Shown here: in pieces, positions 36,318-45,079 of the stretch
Layout: the number at the start of each line of letters is the position of its first letter
How positions within the stretch are numbered: the first letter of the stretch is position 1
Source of the DNA: Devosia sp. YIM 151766
GTDB lineage: Bacteria; Pseudomonadota; Alphaproteobacteria; Rhizobiales; Devosiaceae
NCBI RefSeq assembly: GCF_030285925.1
Contig: NZ_CP127251.1
Coordinates: 186,001-250,000 of the forward strand
Reading direction: 5' to 3'
Length of the DNA stretch: 64,000 bases
Position numbers and translations under genes: made by a program
Notes under the pieces: model-generated
Told to the model about the DNA's origin: nothing
What the model saw: the letters and a program-made list of their open reading frames with translations, nothing else
Databases searched by the model: none

Positions 36318-37433
36318 TTACGCCTTCCGCGTCTGGGCATCCCTCACGAGAGCGGCGAACCGGAAGGGGACATGGACCATCTTGGTATAGGGCAGCGTCA
36401 GGTAGAGCGCGAAGACGGCGCCCAGATGGGCGATGAGCAGGGGGCGGACGCCGGCGGTTCCTGTCGCTCCATAAAGCGCAAGGCCGGTGGCCGCTGTGGC
36501 GGTGAGCAGCAGGACGAAAGCCATCTCTCCCCCCCACACGGCGGGGGCGCCCAAGGATTTTTCCGCGCGAAGCTTCAGGCCGATAAGGCCGATGCCGCCA
36601 ATGGTCATCAGGATGCCGCCGGGTATGCCAAAAATCTTGGGCAGCGTGAGCGGCCCATAAGGGGCCTCGATGCCAAAGCCATAATGCAGAACCGTTCCGG
36701 AAACCGTGGCGGCAAAACAGAGAACGAAGCCCCACATGACGGCCTGATGCGCCCAGCGGCGAGCCATCGTATAGCGGTCTTCCTTTTCGTAATTGCAGCC
36801 TTCGGCCGCCCCGCCCGACAGATTTTTGAGCCGGCCCGCATCGACAAGAGCATCGCTCAAATGTTTGAGCGTGACCCGATCGCCCCCCACATGCCGCCAA
36901 TAGCGCCAGACGCCGACCGAGATGATGGCGAGGGGCAGGAACGAGGTAAGCGTAAAGAGCGTAGCCATGACGGTATGGGAGATGACGGCGTAAAAGCCCT
37001 CGCCGCTTTCAGGGCGTAATGCATAGGCCATGACGAGAATGACGACGATGCCGGCGGCCAGGGCGCCCGCCAGCGCCACGCCGCTCTTCTGGAAGAGCGT
37101 GGCGACGCCTCTCGGCCAGATGAAACGTTCCCAGCTTTCCACCCGCACTTCTGCGAGCGCGCGCGGCAGGTTGTGATCGAATTCATGCGGGGCGGTATAT
37201 TGGCAGGCGTAATAACAGCCGCGGCAATTGTGGCAGAGATTGGCTAATTGGGTGATCTCGCCATCCGAAAAGGCGCGGTGCAGGGTCATTGCCGGAAAGA
37301 CCGAGCAATAGCCTTCGCAATACCGGCACGCATTGCAGATTTCGAGCTGTCGTCGCGCCTCATCGATGGTGGCGTCGGTATCGAAATCGACCGCGGTGCG
37401 ATTGCTGAGGGTTGCAAGAGCGTCAATTGACAT
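36318..37433 (-). CDS. tcuB: TcuB-type ferredoxin/membrane electron-transfer protein
   Basis: 371 residues. The N-terminal domain has two [4Fe-4S] ligand sets: Cys33, 36, 39, 43 (CNACRYCEGYC) and Cys67, 70, 73, 77 (CHNCRGCYYAC). The rest has about six membrane segments with histidines, as in TcuB/CitB. In Salmonella TcuB reoxidises the FADH2 of tricarballylate dehydrogenase TcuA and passes electrons to the quinone pool. The start lies inside the tcuA end (11-bp overlap), so the pair is coupled. It is the last gene of the leftward operon. Confidence 0.9.
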   Translation of the reverse strand: MSIDALATLSNRTAVDFDTDATIDEARRQLEICNACRYCEGYCSVFPAMTLHRAFSDGEITQLANLCHNCRGCYYACQYTAPHEFDHNLPRALAEVRVESWERFIWPRGVATLFQKSGVALAGALAAGIVVILVMAYALRPESGEGFYAVISHTVMATLFTLTSFLPLAIISVGVWRYWRHVGGDRVTLKHLSDALVDAGRLKNLSGGAAEGCNYEKEDRYTMARRWAHQAVMWGFVLCFAATVSGTVLHYGFGIEAPYGPLTLPKIFGIPGGILMTIGGIGLIGLKLRAEKSLGAPAVWGGEMAFVLLLTATAATGLALYGATGTAGVRPLLIAHLGAVFALYLTLPYTKMVHVPFRFAALVRDAQTRKA

Positions 37434-38829
37434 GAGCGGCGGCCTCCCTGCCGGCTGTGCGTCCGAAAACTGTTCCGATGGTCATGCCGAAGCCGGCGAG
37501 ATAGCCTTGCCCCAGGATTGATCCGGCCATCATTTCTCCCGCTGCCCAGACATTGGTGTAGCGGCCATTGGCGCCGCTGACGCGGGCGGTGTCATCGACC
37601 TTGAGGCCGAGATAGGTGAAGGTGACGCCGGGGCGCAGCGAATAGCCGTAATAGGGGGCCGTATCGAGCGGGCGCGCCCAATTGGTCTTGGCCGGTTCGA
37701 GGCCCTCGGTGGCCAAGCTGTCGAGCTCGGTCGGATGGAAATTCCCGGGGCGGCAAGCCCTGTTGAATTCGGCCACGGTTCTTTCTACCGCCTCAACCGG
37801 CAATTCCATCTTTTGCGCGAGTTCCGATATGGAATCGGCTTTGACGGCCGGAAAAACCGACGGCATGAAGAGATCGGCGCTCTTGGCGTCGATGAGCGCG
37901 TAGGCGACCTGGTCGGGCTGGGCGGCAACCAGTCGTCCCCAAATGGCATAGCGCTTGGGCCAGACATCCTCGCCTTCATTATAGAAGCGCTGCCCATGCT
38001 TGTTGACGACCACTGAGAACGGCACGCAATCGAGCCGGGTGGCGATGCCGCCATCATATTTGGGCGCGCGTCCGTCAATGGCCACGGCATGGCATTGGGT
38101 CGGATCGCCGACGCTCAGGGCGCCGTTATCGAGCATGTTTTTGAGCACTTCGCCCCGATTGTAGGGCGTGCCGCGAATGAGGAAATTTCTGGCTGCCGGT
38201 CCCCAGGCGCGGGCCAGCCATTCGAGGTCGGCCTGGAAGCCACCGGAGGCGAGAACGACGGCCTTGCCGGAAATCTCCAGTTCTTTTCCTCCGAAGGTGA
38301 CGCGGAGAGCGCGAAAAGTATCGTCTTCGATAAGGATATGGGAGACCTTGGCCTCGTAGGCGACAGTAATGCCGAGATCGGTGGCGGTATTGTAATAGGC
38401 ATTGACCAGCGCCTTGCCCCCGCCGAGAAAAAACGCGTTGGTCCGCGACAGCGACAGCGTTCCCGAGAGCGAGGGCTGGAAACGCACGCCGTGCTTCTCC
38501 ATCCAGGGCAGGCAGGATTCGGACGTACGGATGGCCATGCGGGCCAGATGCTCGTCGGTCTTGCCCTTGGTCACCAGCATCAGGTCGTGGAAATATTCTT
38601 CTTCCCCATAAGCACCGGTCAGAACCGAAATCGGACCCTGATGCATGCAGCGAAAGTTGCGCGTATGCCGGGAATTTCCTCCACGATAGGGCTTGGGGGC
38701 GCCTTCGAGCACCAGCACCCGCGCGCCGGCCTCGGCCGCCTCGATGGCCGCGCATAATGCCGCGTTCCCGCCGCCGACGACGATGAGGTCCCAGAAAGGG
38801 GCGGATAATTCAGCCGGTGCCTGCGCCAT
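37423..38829 (-). CDS. tcuA: FAD-dependent tricarballylate dehydrogenase-like protein TcuA
   Basis: 468 residues. The dinucleotide-binding motif DLIVVGGGNAALCAAIEAAE opens the protein, followed by LVLEGAPKPYRGGNSRHTRN, which is characteristic of TcuA, and AVVLASGGFQ. The C-terminal FAD segment VWAAGEMMAGSILGQGYLAG is complete. It belongs to the fumarate-reductase/succinate-dehydrogenase flavoprotein group; TcuA oxidises tricarballylate to cis-aconitate. Here the neighbours suggest a tricarboxylate or similar branched acid, so the true substrate may differ. Confidence 0.88.
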   Translation of the reverse strand: MAQAPAELSAPFWDLIVVGGGNAALCAAIEAAEAGARVLVLEGAPKPYRGGNSRHTRNFRCMHQGPISVLTGAYGEEEYFHDLMLVTKGKTDEHLARMAIRTSESCLPWMEKHGVRFQPSLSGTLSLSRTNAFFLGGGKALVNAYYNTATDLGITVAYEAKVSHILIEDDTFRALRVTFGGKELEISGKAVVLASGGFQADLEWLARAWGPAARNFLIRGTPYNRGEVLKNMLDNGALSVGDPTQCHAVAIDGRAPKYDGGIATRLDCVPFSVVVNKHGQRFYNEGEDVWPKRYAIWGRLVAAQPDQVAYALIDAKSADLFMPSVFPAVKADSISELAQKMELPVEAVERTVAEFNRACRPGNFHPTELDSLATEGLEPAKTNWARPLDTAPYYGYSLRPGVTFTYLGLKVDDTARVSGANGRYTNVWAAGEMMAGSILGQGYLAGFGMTIGTVFGRTAGREAAAHVN

Positions 38830-38844
38830 TCTCTTGCCTCCGGT

Positions 38845-40437
38845 TCACATCCGTTTTCGTTCAAGATCGGTCGCCTGCTCCAGGAGCGATGAATCGGCGC
38901 GCAGCACCGCCTTGGCGATCTTATGCGTGGGGGTATGGGGAAGCTTCTCCACGAAAGTGACGAAGCGCGGCACCTTCATCGCCGCGAGCCGTTCGACACA
39001 CCAAGCCGCGACGTCCTCGGCACGGAGCGTGAGGCCGGGCCTGAGCACGATCGCCACCAGAATGTCATCCTCGCCCAGTTCGGCGGGGACGGCGATTGCC
39101 GCGGCTTCGTGGACGGCCGGGTGTTCGCCGATGACGCGGTCGAGTTCCGCGCCCGAGATGTTTTCGCCGCGGCGGCGGATGATGTCCTTCTTGCGCGAGA
39201 GGAAAAAATAATAGCCATCGCGATCCCGCCGGACGAGATCGCCGGTGGCGAACCAGCCATCGCGAAAGGCGGCGGCGGTCTGCTCCGGATCGCGGAAGTA
39301 GCCCTGCATGAGAGCGGGAGATTTGAGCAGGAGTTCCCCCGCTTCACCGTCGGCCACCTCGTTGCCCGCCTCGTCCACGACCCGCGCCTGCGTCCAGGAT
39401 TGCGCGGGATCGGGATGGCGGCCGGTCACTCCGATGCTGCCGGGCTTCTCCGGCCCGCCGAGCGGGTTGCACAACGCGCCGGGACATTCGGTCAGGCCAT
39501 AGCCGGCGACGAGCAGGGGAATTCCGAACGTCTTGTGGAAGGTTTCGACGAATGCCTGCCGTACGCCATAGACTACGCGAAGCCGGTGTTCGGGCCGGAA
39601 CTCCGTGCGGGGGCGTTTTTGCAGAATGTTGCCGACCGCCTCGATGAGGTTGACCTGCGTGGCTTCCGATTGCACGACGCTGTCCCAGAACGTGCCAGCC
39701 GAAAAGCGCGGCAGAACCGTGCCGCTGGCCCCCGCCGCCAGCATCGAAGCGAGCGAATAAAACAATGCGTTTACATGAAAGAACGGCAGGATGATCAGTA
39801 CCTTGTCATCCGGCCGCAGGCCCACCCGCGCCGCCACCACCTCGGCGCACAGCACGAAGTTCTTTTGGCTGTGCATCACGCCTTTGGGCATCCCCGTCGT
39901 GCCTGAAGTATAGATAATGACGCAGGTGTCGCCAGCTGCGCCGCTGGCCGGTGCGGGCCTCGCGGCGGAGGCGGAAAAGAAGCCGGGCGCGTCATCGGCC
40001 TCTCCATCGATCTGCATCAGCCAGCGATCCATGCCGGCCAATTGAAGTGCCCGGCGCACGATCGGCAGCACCGCCAGCGAGCCGATGACGCCGGAAACGT
40101 CTGCATCTGCAAGGATGTAGCGCATCTCCTCGACGCCAAAAGCGGGATTGAGCGGCACCATCGCCGCGCCGATCCTGGCGAGGGCCAGCAGCAAGATCAC
40201 ATGGGCGTCGCTATTGGTGGAGCAGATGGCCACACGGTCGCCCTTGCGCACGTTCCGGCCGTGCAACACCGCCGCGACGCGCTCGATCTCGGCTGCGAAC
40301 TGCCGCCACGTGTAGCGCCGGTCGTCGAAGCTAAGGAACGGTCGGTCCGGATCGGCTTGGGCGCGGCTGTCAAAGAGCCCGCCCAGCGTGTGGCAATGGT
40401 CGGCATAAGGCCGCGAAACATCAGGGGAGATAGTCAC
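38845..40437 (-). CDS. Acyl-CoA synthetase (AMP-forming, CaiC-like)
   Basis: 530 residues from GTG, which overlaps the CoA-transferase B stop (GTGA). All adenylate-forming motifs are seen: IIYTSGTTGMPKGVMHSQ, VAGYGLTE, FATGDLVRRDRDGYY, the hinge RKKDIIRRRGENISGAELD and the catalytic lysine near the end (PHTPTHKIAK). It converts a carboxylic acid, ATP and CoA into acyl-CoA. The wording resembles crotonobetaine/carnitine-CoA ligases, but the substrate is open. It lies between ctfB and tcuA in a single operon. Confidence 0.88.
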   Translation of the reverse strand: MTISPDVSRPYADHCHTLGGLFDSRAQADPDRPFLSFDDRRYTWRQFAAEIERVAAVLHGRNVRKGDRVAICSTNSDAHVILLLALARIGAAMVPLNPAFGVEEMRYILADADVSGVIGSLAVLPIVRRALQLAGMDRWLMQIDGEADDAPGFFSASAARPAPASGAAGDTCVIIYTSGTTGMPKGVMHSQKNFVLCAEVVAARVGLRPDDKVLIILPFFHVNALFYSLASMLAAGASGTVLPRFSAGTFWDSVVQSEATQVNLIEAVGNILQKRPRTEFRPEHRLRVVYGVRQAFVETFHKTFGIPLLVAGYGLTECPGALCNPLGGPEKPGSIGVTGRHPDPAQSWTQARVVDEAGNEVADGEAGELLLKSPALMQGYFRDPEQTAAAFRDGWFATGDLVRRDRDGYYFFLSRKKDIIRRRGENISGAELDRVIGEHPAVHEAAAIAVPAELGEDDILVAIVLRPGLTLRAEDVAAWCVERLAAMKVPRFVTFVEKLPHTPTHKIAKAVLRADSSLLEQATDLERKRM

Positions 40438-41147
40438 GATGACGTACTTTTTTCCTCGGAACCGGGCTGAAACCGTTCCTCTGCGGGCCGGGCGAGCCTG
40501 ATGGGTGCTTCGACGATGTCCTGGAGCATCTCAAGCGAGAGGCCCGGCACCAATTCCGTGGCGACGAAGCCGTCTTCGGTGACGTCGATGACCGCGTAGT
40601 CGGCATAGATTCGGCTTACACATTGCCGCGCGGTGAGCGGAAAAGTGCATGCGCGCTTCAGTTTGCTTTCTCCTGATTTTGTCAGCAGGGACATGAGCGT
40701 CCAGACGCGGCGGGCGCCGACGGCCAGATCCATGGCCCCGCCGACTGCGGGAGCGGCATCCCCGCCCATCGTCCAATTGGCCAGATCGCCATTGCAGGCG
40801 ACCTGGTAGGCGCCCAGAACGCAAAGATCGAGCCGCCCGCCGCGCGCGATGGCGAAACTGTCCGCATGGTGAATGTAGCTACCGCCCTCGAGCAGCGTCA
40901 CATATTGCTTGCCGGCATTGACCAGCCAGGTGTCGCGCGCGGCGGGCGCCGGGGCCGGCCCCATTCCCAGGATTCCGTTCTCGGAGTGAAAGATCACCTC
41001 CCGCGAGCCCGGCACGTGGTTGGCGACCAGGGTGGGAATGCCGATGCCCAGATTGACGCACCATCCCTCGCCGATGTCGCGGGCGACGCGGCGCGCGATT
41101 TCATTGCGGCTGCGCGGTTTGATCGTGTCAGCAATTGTGTGGCCCAT
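40434..41147 (-). CDS. CoA-transferase subunit B
   Basis: 237 residues from ATG 41147, two bases after the subunit A stop; the longer frame would run into that gene. The catalytic motif HSENGILGMG has the glutamate (Glu56) that forms the CoA thioester in family I CoA-transferases, and GIGIPTLVANHV precedes it. Relatives are PcaJ, ScoB and GctB. With subunit A it moves CoA from a donor such as succinyl-CoA to an acid. Confidence 0.9.
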   Translation of the reverse strand: MGHTIADTIKPRSRNEIARRVARDIGEGWCVNLGIGIPTLVANHVPGSREVIFHSENGILGMGPAPAPAARDTWLVNAGKQYVTLLEGGSYIHHADSFAIARGGRLDLCVLGAYQVACNGDLANWTMGGDAAPAVGGAMDLAVGARRVWTLMSLLTKSGESKLKRACTFPLTARQCVSRIYADYAVIDVTEDGFVATELVPGLSLEMLQDIVEAPIRLARPAEERFQPGSEEKSTSS

Positions 41148-41149
41148 CT

Positions 41150-41830
41150 CTAGAACTCCGGTGGGTCGCCATAAGGAATGTGCACCACCCGATCGACGAA
41201 CACGCCGGGCGTGACCACCGCTTCGGGATCGATCCCGCCCAAATCCACGCGATGCTGGGTCTGCGCGATCGTGCACTTTGCGGCCATCGCCATGATGGGA
41301 TTGAAGTTCCGGCCGGCACGCCGATAGGTGAGATTGCCCCACCGGTCGGCGGTCCAGGCCTCAATAAGCGCCAGATCGGCGTAAAGCGCGGTTTCGAGGA
41401 TGCATTCGCGGCCGCCGAACATGGCCGTCTGTTTGCCATCGGCCATCAGCGTGCCGGCGCCCGTTGGTGTATAAAAGGCCGGGATGCCGGCACCGGCGGC
41501 CCGTATCCGTTCCGCAATAGTGCCCTGGGCGGCAATCTCGAGTTCGATTTTTCCGGCCCGGTAGAGCGTTTCAAAAACCACCGGGTTCGAACTTCTGGGA
41601 AACGAACAGATAATCTTGCGCACCCGGCCAAGCTCCAGAAGCCGGGCCAAGCCTGTATGACCGACCCCGGCATTGTTGGCGACGATCGTCAGGTCGCCGG
41701 CACCATATTCGATCAGGCCATCGATCAATTGCACCGGCTGACCGGCGGCACCGAACCCGCCGACAAGGACGACACTGCCGTCCTCGATGCCCTGGAAAGC
41801 CTCGGAAAGATTCACGAATTTGTCGATCAT
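41150..41830 (-). CDS. CoA-transferase subunit A
   Basis: 226 residues. The oxyanion glycine-rich motif VVLVGGFGAAGQPVQLIDGL near residue 20 and the later FNPIMAMAAKCTIAQ segment identify a family I CoA-transferase alpha subunit (PcaI/ScoA/GctA-like). The start overlaps the DUF35 gene stop by four bases. Either 3-oxoadipate or a branched dicarboxylate would fit; the neighbours favour the latter, but a shared role with the pca pathway is possible. Confidence 0.9.
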   Translation of the reverse strand: MIDKFVNLSEAFQGIEDGSVVLVGGFGAAGQPVQLIDGLIEYGAGDLTIVANNAGVGHTGLARLLELGRVRKIICSFPRSSNPVVFETLYRAGKIELEIAAQGTIAERIRAAGAGIPAFYTPTGAGTLMADGKQTAMFGGRECILETALYADLALIEAWTADRWGNLTYRRAGRNFNPIMAMAAKCTIAQTQHRVDLGGIDPEAVVTPGVFVDRVVHIPYGDPPEF

Positions 41831-42213
41831 GGCTTTGCCACCCGGAAGGCGGGAACGAGTGCGTCGCCGGATTCCAGGAATGCCGGAACCACCGGCAAGC
41901 CGATCGCCAGGTCCACGAAATCGGTGTCGATGATGTTGGTCAGCATGATCGGGCCTTCGCGCAATTGCACATAGGCCACCGCGTAAGGCTCCGCCGTCCG
42001 CCGCATGATTGTATAGGAATAAATGGTGGCCCCCTCAGCGACCGGGCGCATTTCGACATCGTCCGACAGGCAGAACGGGCAGAGGCGGCGCGGATACCAA
42101 TGCGCTTTGCCGCAGGCGCGACATCTCGGTATCTTGAGCGTAAGCGTGGCGGCGGCATCGCTGAAATAATCTTCCGCCGTGCCAAAGGCCTTTTTTTTGT
42201 CGTCATCGGTCAT
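41827..42213 (-). CDS. DUF35 OB-fold / zinc-ribbon protein
   Basis: 128 residues. A rubredoxin-like zinc ribbon with Cys31, Cys34, Cys45 and Cys48 (CRACG and CPFC) is followed by an OB-fold (IYSYTIMRR, PYAVAYVQLREG). Such proteins form complexes with thiolase-like enzymes, often binding acyl-CoA or channelling it. It lies directly downstream of a thiolase gene, as expected for a partner, and overlaps the CoA-transferase A gene by four bases. Confidence 0.9.
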   Translation of the reverse strand: MTDDDKKKAFGTAEDYFSDAAATLTLKIPRCRACGKAHWYPRRLCPFCLSDDVEMRPVAEGATIYSYTIMRRTAEPYAVAYVQLREGPIMLTNIIDTDFVDLAIGLPVVPAFLESGDALVPAFRVAKP

Positions 42214-42217
42214 CGCG

Positions 42218-43390
42218 CTATTCCCGTTCCAGAATCAACGTCGCCGCGCCGTGCCGTGTGCCGATATTGCCGCCGATACCCTGGGCAAGCGCCAGATCGC
42301 AGTTTCGGACCTGAACGGCAGGATGCGCCTCGCCCCGCAATTGCCTGACCGCCTCGATGACCTTGGTCATGCCGCCGCGATTGCCGGGGTGATTGTTGCA
42401 CAGCCCCCCGCCATCGGTGTTGACCGCCAATCGTCCCGTCCCCGAGATCAAACCGCCATCGGCGGCAAAGCGTCCGCCCTCGCCCCGGCGGCAAAAGCCC
42501 AGATCCTCGAGCTGAAGCAGAACGGTGATGGTGAAACTGTCGTAAAGGGATGCGTATTTGATATCGCCCGGCTCAACGCCTGCCTGCGCGAATGCGCGCG
42601 GCGCCGACTGGGCGGCGGCGGTTGTCGTCAGATCGACGGCCCCGGCATTCTGATGTTTGATGGCGTGCGCGCCGGCTAGCACCCGCACTTTGGGTCTATT
42701 GAGCCTCGCCGCGATTTCCGGTCGGGCGACGATCAATGCACCGCCTCCATCAGTCACCACGCAGCAGTCGAGCCGGTGCAGGGGATCAGCGATCATCGGC
42801 GAATTGAGCACATCATCGACCGAGACCGGTGCGGGCAGCATGGCATGGGGGTTGTGTTGGGCGTGCCGCGAAAACGCCGCTTTAACCCAGGCCAGCTGCA
42901 CATCGGTCGTGCCGAATTCGTGCATATGGCGATGGGCGGCCATGGCATAGCCCGCCACCAGCGCCGGCCGATAGGGAATTTCCCATGCGAGATCGGGCTG
43001 CAAGGGATTGTGCACTCGCGTTGCGGTGCCCACGCTCTTTCCCTCGCTGCGGGGCCGGCCAGCCAGGGTGATCAGCGCGACGCTGCACTCGCCGGCGGCG
43101 ATGGCTGAGGCGGCGCGGGCGACATGAGCCACATAGGAGCAGCCGCCGAGATCGGTCGAATCGACATAGCGCGGCTGGAGATTGAGATATTCGACCATCG
43201 AGATCGGTCCCAGTCCCGGCGCGTCCCCGGCGCAGAAAAATCCGTCGATATCGGAGGCATCCAGGCCCGCGTCGCGCAGAGCGCCAAGCGCGACTTCCGC
43301 GTGGATTTCCGGCACCGTCCTGTCGGGAAGCAGGCGGGCGGGATGCTCGAATGCGCCCACGATATAGGCGCTGCCGCTTGTCCTGCTCAT
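42218..43390 (-). CDS. Thiolase-family (SCPx-like) acetyl-CoA acetyltransferase
   Basis: 390 residues. The nucleophilic Cys84 is seen in DLGGCSYVAHVARA. The C-terminal half has GGGLCNNHPGNRGG with the catalytic His, but the second catalytic Cys of classical thiolases is not seen; the sequence there reads ALAQGIGGNIGTRHGAATLI. This is the SCP-2-thiolase-like group that works with DUF35 partners. It probably cleaves a beta-ketoacyl-CoA at the end of the pathway. It overlaps the MmgE/PrpD gene by four bases. Confidence 0.87.
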   Translation of the reverse strand: MSRTSGSAYIVGAFEHPARLLPDRTVPEIHAEVALGALRDAGLDASDIDGFFCAGDAPGLGPISMVEYLNLQPRYVDSTDLGGCSYVAHVARAASAIAAGECSVALITLAGRPRSEGKSVGTATRVHNPLQPDLAWEIPYRPALVAGYAMAAHRHMHEFGTTDVQLAWVKAAFSRHAQHNPHAMLPAPVSVDDVLNSPMIADPLHRLDCCVVTDGGGALIVARPEIAARLNRPKVRVLAGAHAIKHQNAGAVDLTTTAAAQSAPRAFAQAGVEPGDIKYASLYDSFTITVLLQLEDLGFCRRGEGGRFAADGGLISGTGRLAVNTDGGGLCNNHPGNRGGMTKVIEAVRQLRGEAHPAVQVRNCDLALAQGIGGNIGTRHGAATLILERE

Positions 43391-44748
43391 TGGATCCGGA
43401 CCGCCTCTTGATTGGCGGTGAGAGCCATGAGGCCGGATATGTCGAACGTCTCGATTTCTCGTATTGCCTCAACGATCCGATCGGCATTGCCGGATCCGGT
43501 GACAGGATCGGCAAGCATGTGAAATTTTTCCTCCAGAGCCGTGTCCGACATCGGCCGCTCCCCGGAGCCCAACGGATAATCGACCTGCGTCTCGATTACG
43601 GCGCCGTCCTGCGTCTCCACGCTCAGGTGGCAAGATGTCCCACGCGGGAGCCCCGCATCGGGCTCAACGACCAGCATGCCGGCGAGCCGGAGAACCTCGC
43701 TATGGTTCAGCCTGTCGGTTTCGTACTGGCGGGGAAGAGCGGTGCCGTCGATCAGGGCGATGGCGACCGAATAGGGAAGGCTCATTTGCGCCTCGTGATA
43801 GGAGGTGGGGGCCGGGTTGAGATGATAGTTCGCCCAGTCGGGATGCCGCCGCATGGTCATGCCGCGGATCGTTTGCGTGGCCTTACCAAGCCGCTCTCGA
43901 ACGCCAATGGCGCAATCGATGGCGTTGTGGATGGGGCGCGCGCACGAGTAAGGCTTGAATTCGATATCCAGGTGGTAGTCATCGCCCAGCTCATCGGTCA
44001 GGACGGAAAGATCGTAATGATCGCTATAGGCCCGGCAGAAGCCGCGCTGGCCCTCAAAGATCGTCGCAGCTCCCGTAAAGCCGAATTCCGCCATCATGGC
44101 TGCGGTCAGGCCCGCTCGTGCGGCGGGGCCAGGATTGAAGCGCTTCTGCATGGATGGGCCGTACATCTCCATCAGGCCCGATGCCTGAGCACCCGCTAAT
44201 CCCAGCGCGGAGATCATGAAGTCCGGCGGCAAGTCGGCCAGCTTGCCCGCCGCCACGCTCGCGCCGAAGACGCCACAGACCGGAGTGGTGTGAAACCCGC
44301 GATTGCGAAGCGAAAAATTGCATGCGGCGCTGACGCGGGCCAGGATTTCGCAGCCGCAAACGATCGCCGCTATAAAATCGCGGCCGCTGGCTTGATTGCG
44401 CTCGGCCGCAGCCAGCGCCGCGGAAACCACCGGCGGGCCGAAATGGAAGAGAGCCAGGGCATCGACATCGTCGAGTTCGATGCTGTGCGAACAGATGGCA
44501 TTGGCGAATGCAGCGTCGGGGGCCGAGCTCCGGTCGCTGCTGCCAATGAGGGTGGCGACCGGACGGCCCGCGCATTCCGAAGCGAACTTCCGGGCGATCG
44601 CGCCGCTCGTCGTCTGGCTGCCGGCAATGGCAACGCCAAAATAATCGAGAACGAGGCGCTTCGCCTTTTCGATTTCAGCCGCCGGGATCGCGTCGTAATC
44701 GAGTCCGCTGAAGTGCCTGCCAAGCTGTTCGGCGACGGTAGGGAGCAT
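43387..44748 (-). CDS. MmgE/PrpD-family protein
   Basis: 453 residues from ATG 44748 (AAAGGA upstream); an ATG 18 codons earlier is a weaker alternative. Hallmarks of the 2-methylcitrate-dehydratase/iminodisuccinate-epimerase fold: RLVLDYFGVAIAGSQ, AICSHSIELDDVDAL, PVCGVFGASVAAGKL and PYSCARPIHNAID. PrpD dehydrates 2-methylcitrate; others act on itaconate-like or aminodicarboxylic acids. It heads the leftward operon, so it likely acts on the central intermediate of the pathway. It is divergent from the GntR gene. Confidence 0.88.
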   Translation of the reverse strand: MLPTVAEQLGRHFSGLDYDAIPAAEIEKAKRLVLDYFGVAIAGSQTTSGAIARKFASECAGRPVATLIGSSDRSSAPDAAFANAICSHSIELDDVDALALFHFGPPVVSAALAAAERNQASGRDFIAAIVCGCEILARVSAACNFSLRNRGFHTTPVCGVFGASVAAGKLADLPPDFMISALGLAGAQASGLMEMYGPSMQKRFNPGPAARAGLTAAMMAEFGFTGAATIFEGQRGFCRAYSDHYDLSVLTDELGDDYHLDIEFKPYSCARPIHNAIDCAIGVRERLGKATQTIRGMTMRRHPDWANYHLNPAPTSYHEAQMSLPYSVAIALIDGTALPRQYETDRLNHSEVLRLAGMLVVEPDAGLPRGTSCHLSVETQDGAVIETQVDYPLGSGERPMSDTALEEKFHMLADPVTGSGNADRIVEAIREIETFDISGLMALTANQEAVRIQ

Positions 44749-45079
44749 GGAAGCAGATCCTTTCGAACTGGCAAGGAACCTCGTAGAGGGCCGCTTCTGC
44801 AAAGAACGCCTCTGCGCTTCTTCGAAATCCTCATTGCCGGTTTGGCTGCAATCCCGAACCGAAAAGCGGCGCCTGAATTGGCCGGCGCCGCTCTCTTAGT
44901 CCTTGCAGGTGGGACCACACTGGCACGGACCTCAGCGGCTGCCGATCTCGAAATCGCCCCGTTTCACGTTGAGAAACGGGATTGCGCTAAGCCGATCTCC
45001 GATGGTCGGTTTGCTGTCGACAATTTTGCCCTGTTTTTGTAATCATGAATGGCACTAATTTGGGTTTGGGGGTGGATAT
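44749..45079. other. 331-bp divergent regulatory region (MmgE/PrpD operon / GntR gene)
   Basis: No gene seen. Contains the palindrome TGTCGACA (45015-45022), which matches two sites upstream of the PrpF-type gene and is a candidate operator for the GntR protein. Confidence 0.55.
45015..45022. promoter_or_regulatory. Candidate GntR operator TGTCGACA
   Basis: Perfect 8-bp palindrome in the divergent region, 57 bp upstream of the GntR start. Similar half-sites TGTTGACA and TGTCAACA lie upstream of the PrpF-type gene. Confidence 0.45.
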
